Assembly: GCF_042684485.1 (NCBI RefSeq)
Contig: NZ_JBHULM010000009.1
Location: 156,611-220,610, forward strand
Reading direction: 5' to 3'
DNA: 64,000 nt
From: Oceanihabitans gracilariae
GTDB taxonomy: Bacteria; Bacteroidota; Bacteroidia; Flavobacteriales; Flavobacteriaceae
Shown here: piece after piece, positions 24,716-33,856 of the stretch
Numbering within the stretch: the first letter of the stretch is position 1
Layout of the letters: the number at the start of each line of letters is the position of its first letter
Notes under the pieces: model-generated
What the model was told of the DNA's origin: nothing
Seen by the model: the letters and a program-made list of their open reading frames with translations, nothing else
The model's database searches: none
Translations under genes and position numbers: made by a program

Positions 24716-25360
24716 CTACAGTTCTAGTTTCTTTAATTCTTTATAATTGCTATTAAGGCGTTTTAATAAAATACCATAAATTAAGTAATAAAAGCCTAGA
24801 ATAATTGCAATAAGAATAGCAATAGCTGCAACTGTTACTAAAATAGTGACTGCGTAAAACTTTAGTAATTCTCCGTTTGCCGAAGCGTTTTCAATATAAC
24901 CAAGCATTTCTTCGTCTCTATTAAATTGAATTCCTAAAATAATAAAAGACGAAAGGGCTAAATATATTAGGTTGAAACCAACATACTGTTTTACAGTTCT
25001 TCTAGTTTTTAATATGTTTTCCATGAGTACTTTTGCATTGTCTGTAGCAGAAATGTTTTTGTAGTTCATAAAGAATCTATAAAAAAAGTATGCCAATACG
25101 ATATAGCCAAGAACTATAAAAGGAGTTATAATGTTTTCTGCATGATAAGAGTCAAAACGCTTATTGTACTCTGCATCTTTTAATCCAAAAGATATGGCAG
25201 ACCATAATACAAACTCTAATATGCTAATAATAAAAATCCATTTAACAATAGAAGAAGATTTCTTCAATATCATTTTATAAATTTCGTTATAGGTAAGTTT
25301 AGGATAGCGAGATGCATCCTCTTTCTTCCAGTCTTTTTTTAATAATTCTAATTCATCCAT
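24716..25360 (-). CDS. Four-helix membrane protein, putative partner (anti-sigma) of the ECF factor
   Basis: This 214-aa protein has a charged cytosolic N terminus (about 37 residues with LKKDWKKEDASRYPKLTYNEIYKMIL). Four hydrophobic helices follow near 38-58, 76-96, 124-145 and 168-198, then a basic C-terminal tail. It shows no zinc-binding H-x3-C-x2-C motif. The start lies four bases after the stop of the ECF sigma gene, so it is co-transcribed; such unnamed membrane proteins follow ECF genes throughout Flavobacteria. An anti-sigma role is plausible from context alone. Confidence 0.7.
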   Translation of the reverse strand: MDELELLKKDWKKEDASRYPKLTYNEIYKMILKKSSSIVKWIFIISILEFVLWSAISFGLKDAEYNKRFDSYHAENIITPFIVLGYIVLAYFFYRFFMNYKNISATDNAKVLMENILKTRRTVKQYVGFNLIYLALSSFIILGIQFNRDEEMLGYIENASANGELLKFYAVTILVTVAAIAILIAIILGFYYLIYGILLKRLNSNYKELKKLEL

Positions 25361-25364
25361 AGTT

Positions 25365-25859
25365 TTACGGATTTAAAATGGTTCTTAATTTTTTTTTCAC
25401 TCTGTTCATTTTCACTCTTGCATTCACTTCGCTAATTCCCATTGTTTCGCTAATCTCTTTGTAGTTTTTATCTTCTAAGTATAAAAAAACTAAGGCTTTT
25501 TCAATATCGTTTAATTGGTGTACTGCTTTGTATAGTAGCTTTAACTGTTCTTCTTCAGTGTCATCATATTCATCTGCTTTTATTTTAAATTGTATAGCAT
25601 CAAAGTCTTGTGTATTAACTCTACGTTTGCTTTTTCTGTAAAGGGTTATGGCTGTGTTTAATCCAACACGATACATCCATGTACTAAACTTAGCGTCTCC
25701 TCTAAATTTAGGGAAGGCACGCCAAAGCTGTATGGTTATTTCTTGAAACAAATCATTATGCGCATCTTGATTGTTGGTGTAAAGCCTACAAACTTTATGT
25801 ACAATGTTTTGATGTTTTTCAAGTTGTTCTACAAAACTATGTTCTAACTCTTTATTCAA
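25365..25859 (-). CDS. ECF-type RNA polymerase sigma factor (sigma-70 family)
   Basis: This 164-aa protein has region 2 (NDLFQEITIQLWRAFPKFRGDAKFSTWMYRVGLNTAI) and region 4 (LVFLYLEDKNYKEISETMGISEVNARVKMNRVKKKL) joined by an acidic linker. The length is standard for ECF factors. It directs RNA polymerase to an alternative promoter set; the stimulus is unknown. It is transcribed divergently from ndh with a 131-base intergenic region and is followed directly by a small membrane protein that may control it. Confidence 0.93.
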   Translation of the reverse strand: MNKELEHSFVEQLEKHQNIVHKVCRLYTNNQDAHNDLFQEITIQLWRAFPKFRGDAKFSTWMYRVGLNTAITLYRKSKRRVNTQDFDAIQFKIKADEYDDTEEEQLKLLYKAVHQLNDIEKALVFLYLEDKNYKEISETMGISEVNARVKMNRVKKKLRTILNP

Positions 25860-25956
25860 ATTGGTGGTTTAGTTACTCTATTAGTAGTGTAAATTTAAAA
25901 ATGTTACACATATGTTATATGTTTCTTTAAAAATAGTATTTACTAAGGTATTTTAG

Positions 25957-25964
25957 TAACTTTG
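25957..25964 (+). promoter_or_regulatory. -7 box (TAACTTTG) of ndh
   Basis: A perfect TAnnTTTG 26 bases before the ndh ATG, with no obvious -33 TTG. Confidence 0.55.
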
Positions 25965-25990
25965 AATTACATTTTTTTTACACTTCATTT

Positions 25991-27268
25991 ATGAATATTC
26001 CCGAATCAAAAATACCTAGAATTGTTATTATTGGAGGTGGTTTTGCTGGAGTTAAGCTTGCTAAAACCTTAAAAAACAAAGCGGTACAAGTTGTTTTGTT
26101 AGACAAACACAATTATCACACTTTTCAACCCTTATTATATCAAGTGTCTAGTGCAGGATTAGAACCAGATTCTATTGCCTATCCACTTAGAAAAATTATT
26201 AAAAAAAATGACAATGCTTTTTTTAGGTTGGCAGAAGTGGAACAAATTTTTCCGGAAACAAAATCTATTAAAACAAATATTGGCGATTTAAGGTATGACT
26301 ATTTGGTAATAGCTACAGGAACCAAAACAAATTTTTTTGGTAATCCAGCTGTTGAAAAATATAGTATGGCTATGAAAAGTATTCCGCAAGCTTTAGATAT
26401 TAGAAGTTTAATGCTTCAAAATCTAGAAAAAGCGGCTATTTCTGATACCTTAAATGAAAGAAAAGCTTATTTAAATTTTGTAATTGTAGGAGGAGGACCA
26501 ACAGGAGTAGAGTTGGCAGGAGCAATTGCAGAACTTAAAAATAATATACTGCCAAGAGATTACAAAGATTTAAATCCTAGTGATATGCAAATTCATTTGT
26601 TAGAAGGTAATGCAAGGCTATTACCACCTATGAGTGAGCATGCTTCTGCTAAAGCAGAGAAATTTTTAGTAGATCTTGGTGTGCAAGTACATTGTAATAC
26701 TTTTGTAAAGGATTATGACGGAAAAACAGTGCAAACCAATTCTGAATTAACCTTAGAGTCTGAAACCCTTATTTGGGCAGCAGGAGTAACCGGAAATCCG
26801 GTTAATGGTTTAAAAGCAACAGTTGTAGCAGAGCGTAGTAATCGTTATTTGGTTAATGAATACAACCAAATAGAAGCTTATGATTCTATTTTTGCATTAG
26901 GAGATATTGCTTTAATGAAAACAAAAGACTATCCTAATGGACATCCTCAAGTAGCACAACCAGCAATACAACAAGGAGAACTTCTTGGTAAAAATTTAAT
27001 ACGTTTAATAGAAGGTAAATCCCTTAAAAAGTTTGTGTATAAAGACAAAGGTTCTATGGCTACTGTTGGAAGAAATAAAGCAGTTGTAGACTTAAAACAT
27101 TTTAAGTTTGCAGGATTTTTTGCTTGGTTTGTATGGATGTTTATTCACCTTATGGCATTGGTAGGTTTTAGAAATAGAATTATTGTTTTCTTTAATTGGA
27201 CGTATAATTATATAAACTTTGATAAAGCCGCAAGACTAATTATTAGACCTTTTAAAAGGTTGAACTAA
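25991..27268 (+). CDS. ndh: Type II NADH dehydrogenase (NAD(P)/FAD-dependent oxidoreductase)
   Basis: This 425-aa flavoprotein has the FAD-binding Rossmann motif IIGGGFAGVKLAKTL (about residues 12-27) and the NADH-binding motif IVGGGPTGVELAGAI (about 163-178). ATG and GDIA motifs follow near residues 265 and 300. A C-terminal hydrophobic and aromatic stretch (FAWFVWMFIHLMALVGF and onward) fits monotopic attachment to the membrane. It passes electrons from NADH to menaquinone without pumping protons. The PLLYQVSSAGLEPD segment is typical of NDH-2. Monocistronic, with its own -7 box. Confidence 0.93.
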   Translation: MNIPESKIPRIVIIGGGFAGVKLAKTLKNKAVQVVLLDKHNYHTFQPLLYQVSSAGLEPDSIAYPLRKIIKKNDNAFFRLAEVEQIFPETKSIKTNIGDLRYDYLVIATGTKTNFFGNPAVEKYSMAMKSIPQALDIRSLMLQNLEKAAISDTLNERKAYLNFVIVGGGPTGVELAGAIAELKNNILPRDYKDLNPSDMQIHLLEGNARLLPPMSEHASAKAEKFLVDLGVQVHCNTFVKDYDGKTVQTNSELTLESETLIWAAGVTGNPVNGLKATVVAERSNRYLVNEYNQIEAYDSIFALGDIALMKTKDYPNGHPQVAQPAIQQGELLGKNLIRLIEGKSLKKFVYKDKGSMATVGRNKAVVDLKHFKFAGFFAWFVWMFIHLMALVGFRNRIIVFFNWTYNYINFDKAARLIIRPFKRLN

Positions 27269-27322
27269 TGGTGTAGTAAGTCTTTTTTAATTTTAAGGTA
27301 AAAAACAGGATTTAGATTGTAA

Positions 27323-27559
27323 TTAGTTTTCAACCCATTCACCACGATGTGGTTTTAAGGCATCTCTAAATGTTATTTTATCTGCTTCCTCTATAACCAT
27401 AAAGGCAATAGCATGCATTTCATTCATAATTTGATGACCTACTAAATCTACATTTAAAGGTTGGCTTTGTATATATTCATTTAAATGAATTTCATGATGT
27501 TGTGCTGTTTTTTCAGCAGCAGGACCTCTAAAATCCCAGATTAGTTTTAGTTTACGCAT
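27323..27559 (-). CDS. Small conserved Bacteroidota protein of unknown function (78 aa)
   Basis: The 78-aa protein, from the ATG at 27559, begins MRKLKLIWDFRGPAAEKTAQHHEIHLNEYI and contains HAIAFMVIEEADKITFRDALKPHRGEW. A start nine codons further upstream is open but would add a non-conserved-looking MPKTVHLYN. The composition (mixed alpha-beta, two histidines in AQHHEIH, and H in KPHRGE) suggests a small soluble ferredoxin-like fold. I recall similar unnamed proteins in Bacteroidota, always short. It overlaps the end of the SRPBCC gene by 8 bases, so the two are translationally coupled. Confidence 0.75.
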   Translation of the reverse strand: MRKLKLIWDFRGPAAEKTAQHHEIHLNEYIQSQPLNVDLVGHQIMNEMHAIAFMVIEEADKITFRDALKPHRGEWVEN

Positions 27560-28007
27560 GTTGTATAGATGTACCGTTTTCGGCAAAGTTTTTAAAGTCT
27601 AATAAATATTTTTTAGATTGTTTCTTAAAGGCTTTCGGCATTAATAAAACCATTATTTTATATACTATATTGGTTGGTGAAAATTCGTTTTCAACAATCC
27701 ATTTAGTGTAGCCTTCAGGAGTAGTGTAAAAATGATTTTTTTGGTAGTTATACATTCCTTCCGTTTCATAACTCTTATAAATTTCATGAGGTAAATTAGT
27801 ATGCGTTATGGTTTCAATAAGTTCTACTTTACGTTTGTCAACGGTATAATTTAGTTGCATTTTACTACCAACAGTTCCTGGATCACCAGAAATATGCTCA
27901 AAACTAGTTAGGTGTTTTTGCCAATGCTTCATATTGTCTGCATTTTCTAGTTTTTTTAAAAAATCGTCTATAGCTATGTGTACTACTATTTCTGTGGTAT
28001 AAATCAT
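27552..28007 (-). CDS. SRPBCC-superfamily protein
   Basis: This 151-aa protein has the START/SRPBCC layout: an N-terminal strand TTEIVVHIAIDDFLKKLENADNMKHWQKHL, a beta-sheet core (GTVGSKMQLNYTVDKRKVELIETITHTNLPHEIYKSYE) and a C-terminal amphipathic helix (AFKKQSKKYLLDFKNFAEN). Such proteins bind hydrophobic ligands in an internal cavity; the ligand is unknown. It is the first gene of a two-gene unit with the 78-aa protein. Confidence 0.82.
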   Translation of the reverse strand: MIYTTEIVVHIAIDDFLKKLENADNMKHWQKHLTSFEHISGDPGTVGSKMQLNYTVDKRKVELIETITHTNLPHEIYKSYETEGMYNYQKNHFYTTPEGYTKWIVENEFSPTNIVYKIMVLLMPKAFKKQSKKYLLDFKNFAENGTSIQHA

Positions 28008-28204
28008 TAGAATAAAAATGAATTAATATGCTATAAATATAGTTTTTTTTAGGCTTTTTTAAAATAAAATACATTAGTTAATACTAGTGTAATTACAATT
28101 TGTGTTCTAAATAAACTGTAGCAAGCATTTGTAAATATTTTTATTCTAGTTTACTAACTGTAAAACTTTATTTTATTTCTTACTTAATGCTTTGTTAATA
28201 CAAC

Positions 28205-28234
28205 TTGCTATATAGGTTTATATTTCTATTTTTG
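28205..28234 (+). promoter_or_regulatory. Complete Bacteroidota promoter for the isomerase operon
   Basis: TTG at 28205-28207, a 19-base spacer and TATTTTTG at 28227-28234. The rest of the 260-base gap from 28008 contains nothing else that I can recognise. Confidence 0.75.
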
Positions 28235-28267
28235 CAAGAACCTATACATTATATATTTATCTAAACT

Positions 28268-30199
28268 ATGAGATTATTTACCATTCTTTTCTTTTTAGTG
28301 GTTTCACTAAAACTGTCTGCTCAAAATAATAGTAAAGAAGTACTTTTTACAGTAGATGAAGATCCTGTATACGCTTCAGAATTTATACGCGTTTTTAATA
28401 AAAATTTAGACCTCGTAAAAGACGAGTCGCAAAAAGATATTGATGCTTATTTAAAACTTTTTGTAGGTTATAAACTTAAATTAAAAGAAGCAAAAACATT
28501 AGGTTTAGATACTGTGCCTAAATATAAAAGAGAGCTAAGTAATTATAGAAGTCAATTAGCCAAAAACTATTTGTCAGACAATAAAGTTACAGATGCCTTA
28601 GTAGAAGAAGCGTATGAGCGTATTTCTAATGAGGTAGACGCTAGCCATATTTTAATTCGATTAGATGAAAACGCCAACCCAAGTGATACTTTAAAAGTAT
28701 ATAATAAATTGGTTGAATTAAGAGAACGTGTACTTAAAGAAGGTTTTACAACAGTACAAAAAGAGGTGCATGATGGTAAAGAAGTATACGCAGAAGACTT
28801 AGGATATTTTTCTGGTTTTAAAATGGTTTATCCTTTTGAAACGGTTGCTTTCAATACAGAGATAGGTACTGTTTCTATGCCTTTTAAAACGCAATTTGGT
28901 TACCATATCGTTTATGTTAAAGATAAACGTAAATCTAGAGGAAAAAGAGAAATTGCGCATATCATGGTAAACCTTAACCAAGCAGATGCAGAAAGTAGAA
29001 TTCAAGATATTTATAAAAAAATAGAACAAGGCGAAGATTTTGAATCTTTAGCAAAACATTTTTCTGAAGATAAAAGTACTGCAAATAAAGGAGGGAAATT
29101 ATCTCCTTTTTCTAGCGGAGAGTTGCGTTCAAAAGAATTTGAAGACCAGGCTTTTGCTATTGAAAACGAAGGCGATTATACCAAACCATTTAAATCTAAC
29201 TTTGGTTGGCATATTGTGAAACTTATTCATAAAATAGAAACTGCTCCTTTTGAAGATATGAAAGCATCACTAGAAGCTAAGGTTTTACGTGATAGTAGAT
29301 CAAAACTAATTAGCAACTCTAGAATAAATGAGCTAAAACAACGTTATGCAATTACTAATGTAGATGAAGATTTAAACTATTTTACATCTATTTTAAACGC
29401 AACGTATTATATTAGTAAATGGCACACACCAGAAGGTTTTAAACCAGAAAAAGCTTTTGTGAAAATTGAAGATCAGCAATTTACATACCAAGATTTTGCT
29501 AATTTTTTAATTAAAAACCAACGCAGAAACGCTAATAAATTACCTTTTAATGAAATTGTTACCAAAGCCTACCAAACATTTTTAGAAAAGCAATTGTTAG
29601 CGTATCAAGAAGCGCATTTAGAATTTGAAAATCCAGATTTTGCAAATATACTTAGTGAGTATCGTGATGGATTATTGTTGTTTGATTTAATGGAAAATGA
29701 AATATGGAAAGCTGCTATAAAAGATACACTTGCAGTTCAAGAGTATTATAACAACAATAAAGAAAACTACTTTTTTAAAGAACGCGTAGATGCTGTTGTG
29801 GCTTCTTCTGCTAAAAAGAAAGATATCAGTAAGGTTGCCAAGTTGCTTAAAAAAGGAAAAACAATAGACCAAATAAAAAGCATTGTAAACACAAAAGATC
29901 AAGTAAATGTATTGTTTACTAAAGGTATCATGGATGGAGAACATCAAGTATTACCAGATGATTTTCTATTTCAAGAAGGGGTTTCAGAAATATATAAGCA
30001 TAATGATGCTTATGTAGTAGCACAAGTAAATAACGTGTTACCAAAAACCTATAAAACTTATGAAGAAGCTAAAGGTAAAGTAGCTAGTGATTTTCAAGAT
30101 GCAAAAGAAAAAAAATGGCTAATAGACTTAGAAAATAAATACCAAGTAAAAATTAACCAAGAAGTATTAAATAGCGTAAAATCTAAATTAAATAATTAA
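28268..30199 (+). CDS. Periplasmic peptidyl-prolyl isomerase with two parvulin domains
   Basis: This 643-aa protein has a signal peptide (MRLFTILFFLVVSLKLSAQ) and a SurA-N-like helical segment. Two rotamase (PpiC) domains follow. The first (about 120-220) has DASHILIRLD, DLGYFSGFKMVYPFETVAF and FKTQFGYHIVYV. The second (about 225-325) has REIAHIMVN, GEDFESLAKHFSEDKST and FKSNFGWHIVKL. The C-terminal half (about 330-643) has no recognised domain. It probably acts as an outer-membrane protein chaperone in the periplasm. It leads an operon with two more isomerases and MoxR. Confidence 0.92.
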   Translation: MRLFTILFFLVVSLKLSAQNNSKEVLFTVDEDPVYASEFIRVFNKNLDLVKDESQKDIDAYLKLFVGYKLKLKEAKTLGLDTVPKYKRELSNYRSQLAKNYLSDNKVTDALVEEAYERISNEVDASHILIRLDENANPSDTLKVYNKLVELRERVLKEGFTTVQKEVHDGKEVYAEDLGYFSGFKMVYPFETVAFNTEIGTVSMPFKTQFGYHIVYVKDKRKSRGKREIAHIMVNLNQADAESRIQDIYKKIEQGEDFESLAKHFSEDKSTANKGGKLSPFSSGELRSKEFEDQAFAIENEGDYTKPFKSNFGWHIVKLIHKIETAPFEDMKASLEAKVLRDSRSKLISNSRINELKQRYAITNVDEDLNYFTSILNATYYISKWHTPEGFKPEKAFVKIEDQQFTYQDFANFLIKNQRRNANKLPFNEIVTKAYQTFLEKQLLAYQEAHLEFENPDFANILSEYRDGLLLFDLMENEIWKAAIKDTLAVQEYYNNNKENYFFKERVDAVVASSAKKKDISKVAKLLKKGKTIDQIKSIVNTKDQVNVLFTKGIMDGEHQVLPDDFLFQEGVSEIYKHNDAYVVAQVNNVLPKTYKTYEEAKGKVASDFQDAKEKKWLIDLENKYQVKINQEVLNSVKSKLNN

Positions 30200-31060
30200 T
30201 TGAAAATAACATCTTATATATTCGTTTTTGCATTTGCTTTACTATTGGTTTCCTGTAATTTTTTTAAAGAAACCGATAGCAAAACACCTGTAGCAAGAGT
30301 AAACGATACTTATTTGTATCATGAAGATATACAAGATTTAATTTCTTCAGAAGCTTCTAAGCAAGACAGTACTATTTTAATCAATAATTATATTAAAAGT
30401 TGGGCAACACAGCAATTATTAGTACAAGGAGCAAAGCTAAACTTAAATGAAACTAAACTAGAGCAATACAATAGGTTAGTAGAGCAATATAAAAACGATT
30501 TGTATGCTAAAGCTTATTTAGAAGCATTAGTAAATAGAGATTTAGACACTATAGTTTCTCAAGAAGAAGCCGAAGCTTTTTACCAAGAAAACAAAGAAGC
30601 TTTTAAATTAAATGAAGAGTTGATTAAATTTAGATACATCAATCTAGATCCTAAAATGCAAGAAGAGAACGCTAAAGAAATCGCTAAAAAATTTAAAAGG
30701 TTTGATGCTAAAGATAAAAAGTATCTAGATTCTATATCTATTCAATTTAAATCTTACTCTTTAAATGATTCTATATGGATAAAATGGAACCAAATAGTTA
30801 AGAAAATACCAGTAATTAATACAGATAATAAAGAGCAACTGTTAAAAAAATCTAATTTTATACAACTCAAAGATTCATTAGGTTTATATTTGATGCAAAT
30901 TAATGACGTACTATTGCAAAATAGTACAGCTCCTTTAGAATATGTAAAAACAACAATAGACCAAATTGTTATCAACAAAAGGAAATTAGAAAAAACAAGA
31001 GAACTAGAAAAGGATATTACAAAAGATGCAATTACAAACAAAAAATTTGAAATCTACTAA
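30200..31060 (+). CDS. SurA/PrsA-related lipoprotein, third member of the isomerase operon
   Basis: This 286-aa protein has a lipoprotein signal (FAFALLLVSC, Cys near residue 19). After it come ARVNDTYLYHEDI and a helical SurA-N-like region (INNYIKSWATQQLLVQGAKLNLNETKLEQ); the C-terminal half lacks the parvulin signature, so catalytic activity is doubtful. The start is TTG at 30200, placed directly after the TAA of the upstream gene with no gap; the frame has no ATG before the signal. The 3' end overlaps the next gene by 35 bases, so it is translationally coupled on both sides. Confidence 0.85.
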   Translation: MKITSYIFVFAFALLLVSCNFFKETDSKTPVARVNDTYLYHEDIQDLISSEASKQDSTILINNYIKSWATQQLLVQGAKLNLNETKLEQYNRLVEQYKNDLYAKAYLEALVNRDLDTIVSQEEAEAFYQENKEAFKLNEELIKFRYINLDPKMQEENAKEIAKKFKRFDAKDKKYLDSISIQFKSYSLNDSIWIKWNQIVKKIPVINTDNKEQLLKKSNFIQLKDSLGLYLMQINDVLLQNSTAPLEYVKTTIDQIVINKRKLEKTRELEKDITKDAITNKKFEIY

Positions 31061-32480
31061 TACATTGAAACACCTATTTATATTAAGTATAGCAGTATTA
31101 ATCTCTAATGTATTAAATGCACAAGAGATTATTGAAGATCAGGTAAAAGAACAACCAACAGATAGTGTTAAAACATTAAAGCCAAACAATGCTACCAAAG
31201 TAGATGGTGTAGCTGCAGTTGTTGGTGATTATATTATTTTAGAGTCTGATATAGATAAAACTATTTTACAAATGAAAGCTCAAGGAGTATCTACAGAAGA
31301 TATTCCTAGATGTCAATTATTTGGTTCTCTTCTAGAAAATAAACTGTACGCACACCATGCAATACAAGATAGTGTTGAAGTTTCTGATGCAGAAATTAGA
31401 TCTAATGTAGATTACCAAATACAACAATTCTTAACGCAAACAGGAGGAGATATGCAAGAGCTTTTAGACTTCTATAAAAAAGAAGACGAAAAAAGCTTTA
31501 GAGATGAAATGTATGAAATCAATAGAAGTAATGAGCTAGCAAAACGTATGCAAAGCAGTATTATTGATGAAGTAGAAGTAACACCAGAAGAAGTAAGAAT
31601 CTTTTTTAATAAAATTCCTGCAGACGAAAGACCAACTTTTGGTACAGAACTTAAAGTATCTCAAATTGTAATAGAACCTAAAGTAGCACCAGAAGAAACG
31701 CAAAAAGTAATTAACAGACTAAAAGAGTTTAGAGCAGATGTATTAGAAAACGGAGCAAGTTTTCGTTCTAAAGTAGTATTATATACAGATGATAAAGCAT
31801 CTATTCCAAAAGGTGGTTTGTATACATTAAATAGAGAAAGACCTTTAATGGTGAAAGAATTTAGAGATGTTGCTTTTTCATTACAAGAAGGAGAAATTTC
31901 TGAACCGTTTAAAACCGATTTTGGATACCATATTATTCAATTAGAAAAAATTAGAGGACAAGAATTTGATGTTCGTCACATATTACTAATTCCTCAAGTA
32001 TCAGAAGATGCAGTTGCTGAAGCAAAAACGCAATTAGAAGAAGTACGTAAGCAAATAGTAGATGGTGAAATTACTTTTGAAGATGCTGCAAGAAAATACA
32101 GTGATGAAAAAGAAACAAGTAGTGAAGGTGGTTTCTTAATCAATCCAGCAACTCAAGATTATAATTTTGAATTAACTAAAATGGATACAGAATTGTATAC
32201 ACAAATTCAAGATTTAAAAGAAGGTGAAATTAGCTTGATTCAAACCGATCAAGACCGAACAGGAAAAGTGAAATTTAAAATATTACGTGTAACAGATAGA
32301 GTAGATGAGCATGAAGCAGATTACTCACGTGATTATTTAAAAATTAAAGAATTGGCTCTAACCGAAAAACGTTTTAAAGCTATTGAAAAATGGCAAGACG
32401 AAAAAATTAAGGATACCTATATTAAAGTTAATGGAGAGCATAGAGATTGTGATTTTTCTAGTAACTGGTTAAAAAAGTAA
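31026..32480 (+). CDS. SurA-like periplasmic peptidyl-prolyl isomerase
   Basis: This 484-aa protein has an N-terminal signal (hydrophobic LFILSIAVLISNVLNAQ). The SurA-N chaperone domain reads KVDGVAAVVGDYIILESDIDKTI...CQLFGSLLENKLYAHHA. Two parvulin domains follow (ELKVSQIVIEP...GGLYTLNRERPLMVKEFRDVAFSL...FKTDFGYHIIQLEKI, then FDVRHILLIPQ...FEDAARKYSDEKETSSEGGFL). This is the best SurA candidate of the operon. The likely job is delivery of outer-membrane proteins to the BAM complex. Its start lies within the preceding gene, and it is followed after one base by moxR. Confidence 0.92.
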   Translation: MQLQTKNLKSTNTLKHLFILSIAVLISNVLNAQEIIEDQVKEQPTDSVKTLKPNNATKVDGVAAVVGDYIILESDIDKTILQMKAQGVSTEDIPRCQLFGSLLENKLYAHHAIQDSVEVSDAEIRSNVDYQIQQFLTQTGGDMQELLDFYKKEDEKSFRDEMYEINRSNELAKRMQSSIIDEVEVTPEEVRIFFNKIPADERPTFGTELKVSQIVIEPKVAPEETQKVINRLKEFRADVLENGASFRSKVVLYTDDKASIPKGGLYTLNRERPLMVKEFRDVAFSLQEGEISEPFKTDFGYHIIQLEKIRGQEFDVRHILLIPQVSEDAVAEAKTQLEEVRKQIVDGEITFEDAARKYSDEKETSSEGGFLINPATQDYNFELTKMDTELYTQIQDLKEGEISLIQTDQDRTGKVKFKILRVTDRVDEHEADYSRDYLKIKELALTEKRFKAIEKWQDEKIKDTYIKVNGEHRDCDFSSNWLKK

Positions 32481-32481
32481 T

Positions 32482-33435
32482 ATGTCTGACGTAGCAGCTG
32501 TAAATCAATTTGTAAATAAATATAAAAACTTAAAGCAAGAAATTGCTAAGGTTATTGTAGGACAAGATGAAGTAGTAAATCAAATCCTTATCTCTATATT
32601 TTCTGGAGGTCATGCCCTTTTAATAGGTGTGCCAGGTTTGGCAAAAACGCTAATGGTAAACACTATAGCACAAGCCTTAGGATTAGATTTTAAACGTATA
32701 CAGTTTACACCAGACTTAATGCCTAGTGATATATTAGGTAGTGAAATATTAGACGAGCACAGGAACTTTAAATTTATAAAAGGGCCTATATTTTCTAATA
32801 TTATTTTAGCAGACGAAATTAATAGAACACCACCAAAAACACAGGCTGCTCTTTTAGAAGCTATGCAAGAAAGAGCAGTAACAGTTTCTGGTCATCATTA
32901 TAAATTAAGCTTACCTTATTTTGTTTTAGCAACACAAAACCCAATTGAGCAAGAAGGAACTTACCCATTGCCAGAAGCACAATTAGATAGGTTTATGTTT
33001 GCCATTCATTTAGATTATCCATCCTTTCAAGAAGAGGTACAGGTTGTAAAAGCAACCACAACAGATCTAAATGCTACTGTAAACGCATTGTTTACAGCTC
33101 AAGAAATTATAGATTTTCAACAACTTATACGTCGTATTCCAGTTGCAGATAATGTAATAGAGTACGCTGTAAAAATGGTAGCTAAAACAAGACCTAATAG
33201 TGAAACAGCTGCAGATCTAGTAAAAAGCTACATAGATTGGGGAGCAGGACCAAGAGCATCACAAAATTTAATTCTGGCAGCAAAAACACATGCTGTAATT
33301 CAAGGAAAATTCTCTCCAGATATAGAAGATGTTCAAGCAGTAGCAATTAGTATTTTACGCCACAGAATAATAAAAAATTATAAAGCAGAAGCAGAAGGCG
33401 TTTCCGAAGAACAAATCATTACCTCCTTATTTTAA
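32482..33435 (+). CDS. MoxR-family AAA ATPase
   Basis: This 317-aa ATPase has Walker A GVPGLAKT (about residues 53-60), Walker B IILADEINRTPPKTQAALLEAMQE, sensor 1 FVLATQNPIEQEGTYPLPEAQLDRF, and sensor 2 in DWGAGPRASQNLILAAK. MoxR proteins act as chaperones, usually together with DUF58 and VWA-domain partners; none is encoded here, so this is an orphan copy. The single-base spacing to the SurA-like gene shows it belongs to the isomerase operon, which suggests a role in envelope protein assembly. Confidence 0.93.
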   Translation: MSDVAAVNQFVNKYKNLKQEIAKVIVGQDEVVNQILISIFSGGHALLIGVPGLAKTLMVNTIAQALGLDFKRIQFTPDLMPSDILGSEILDEHRNFKFIKGPIFSNIILADEINRTPPKTQAALLEAMQERAVTVSGHHYKLSLPYFVLATQNPIEQEGTYPLPEAQLDRFMFAIHLDYPSFQEEVQVVKATTTDLNATVNALFTAQEIIDFQQLIRRIPVADNVIEYAVKMVAKTRPNSETAADLVKSYIDWGAGPRASQNLILAAKTHAVIQGKFSPDIEDVQAVAISILRHRIIKNYKAEAEGVSEEQIITSLF

Positions 33436-33733
33436 AAAGCTATTCTAGCACCTTTTTACATTAAAAAGATTTTTTTTTACTAAATCGTTATAGTTTTAAT
33501 AGAAATTAGTCCTTTTTTACTTCTAACTACACCTCTTAAAGTAGTTATGTTTTGTTATTTTACTATTTTCGAGTATATAAAATTTTCGTATTCTTAAAAA
33601 TAAACACTTAAAATGCGAAATCGTTAAATTATATTTAATCATTCCTGCATATCTTTATATATTTTTTAAACTCTCCTAAATTTCGTAATTTCGCATGATA
33701 TTTAATAAAAAATAAACCCTAAATCTTAAATAT

Positions 33734-33832
33734 ATGGGATTTGTCATCAATGTAATTGAAAACGTTGATGAAGCATTCAAAGAAGTTCGAAATTCTCTTA
33801 CGTTTTCTGAATATGAAATTGCATTTTATTAA
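33734..33832 (+). CDS. Possible 32-aa leader peptide upstream of acnB
   Basis: An ATG at 33734 opens a frame of 32 codons, MGFVINVIENVDEAFKEVRN..., that stops at 33832, 24 bases before the acnB start. Composition is protein-like (amphipathic, acidic). A TAATTTCG box close to the promoter consensus lies at 33686-33693. I know of no family, and a chance frame of this size is possible in AT-rich DNA, so support is weak. The rest of the 33436-33856 gap is AT-rich and holds nothing else I recognise. Confidence 0.35.
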   Translation: MGFVINVIENVDEAFKEVRNSLTFSEYEIAFY

Positions 33833-33856
33833 GATTGAAAAGAATTATTCTATTAT

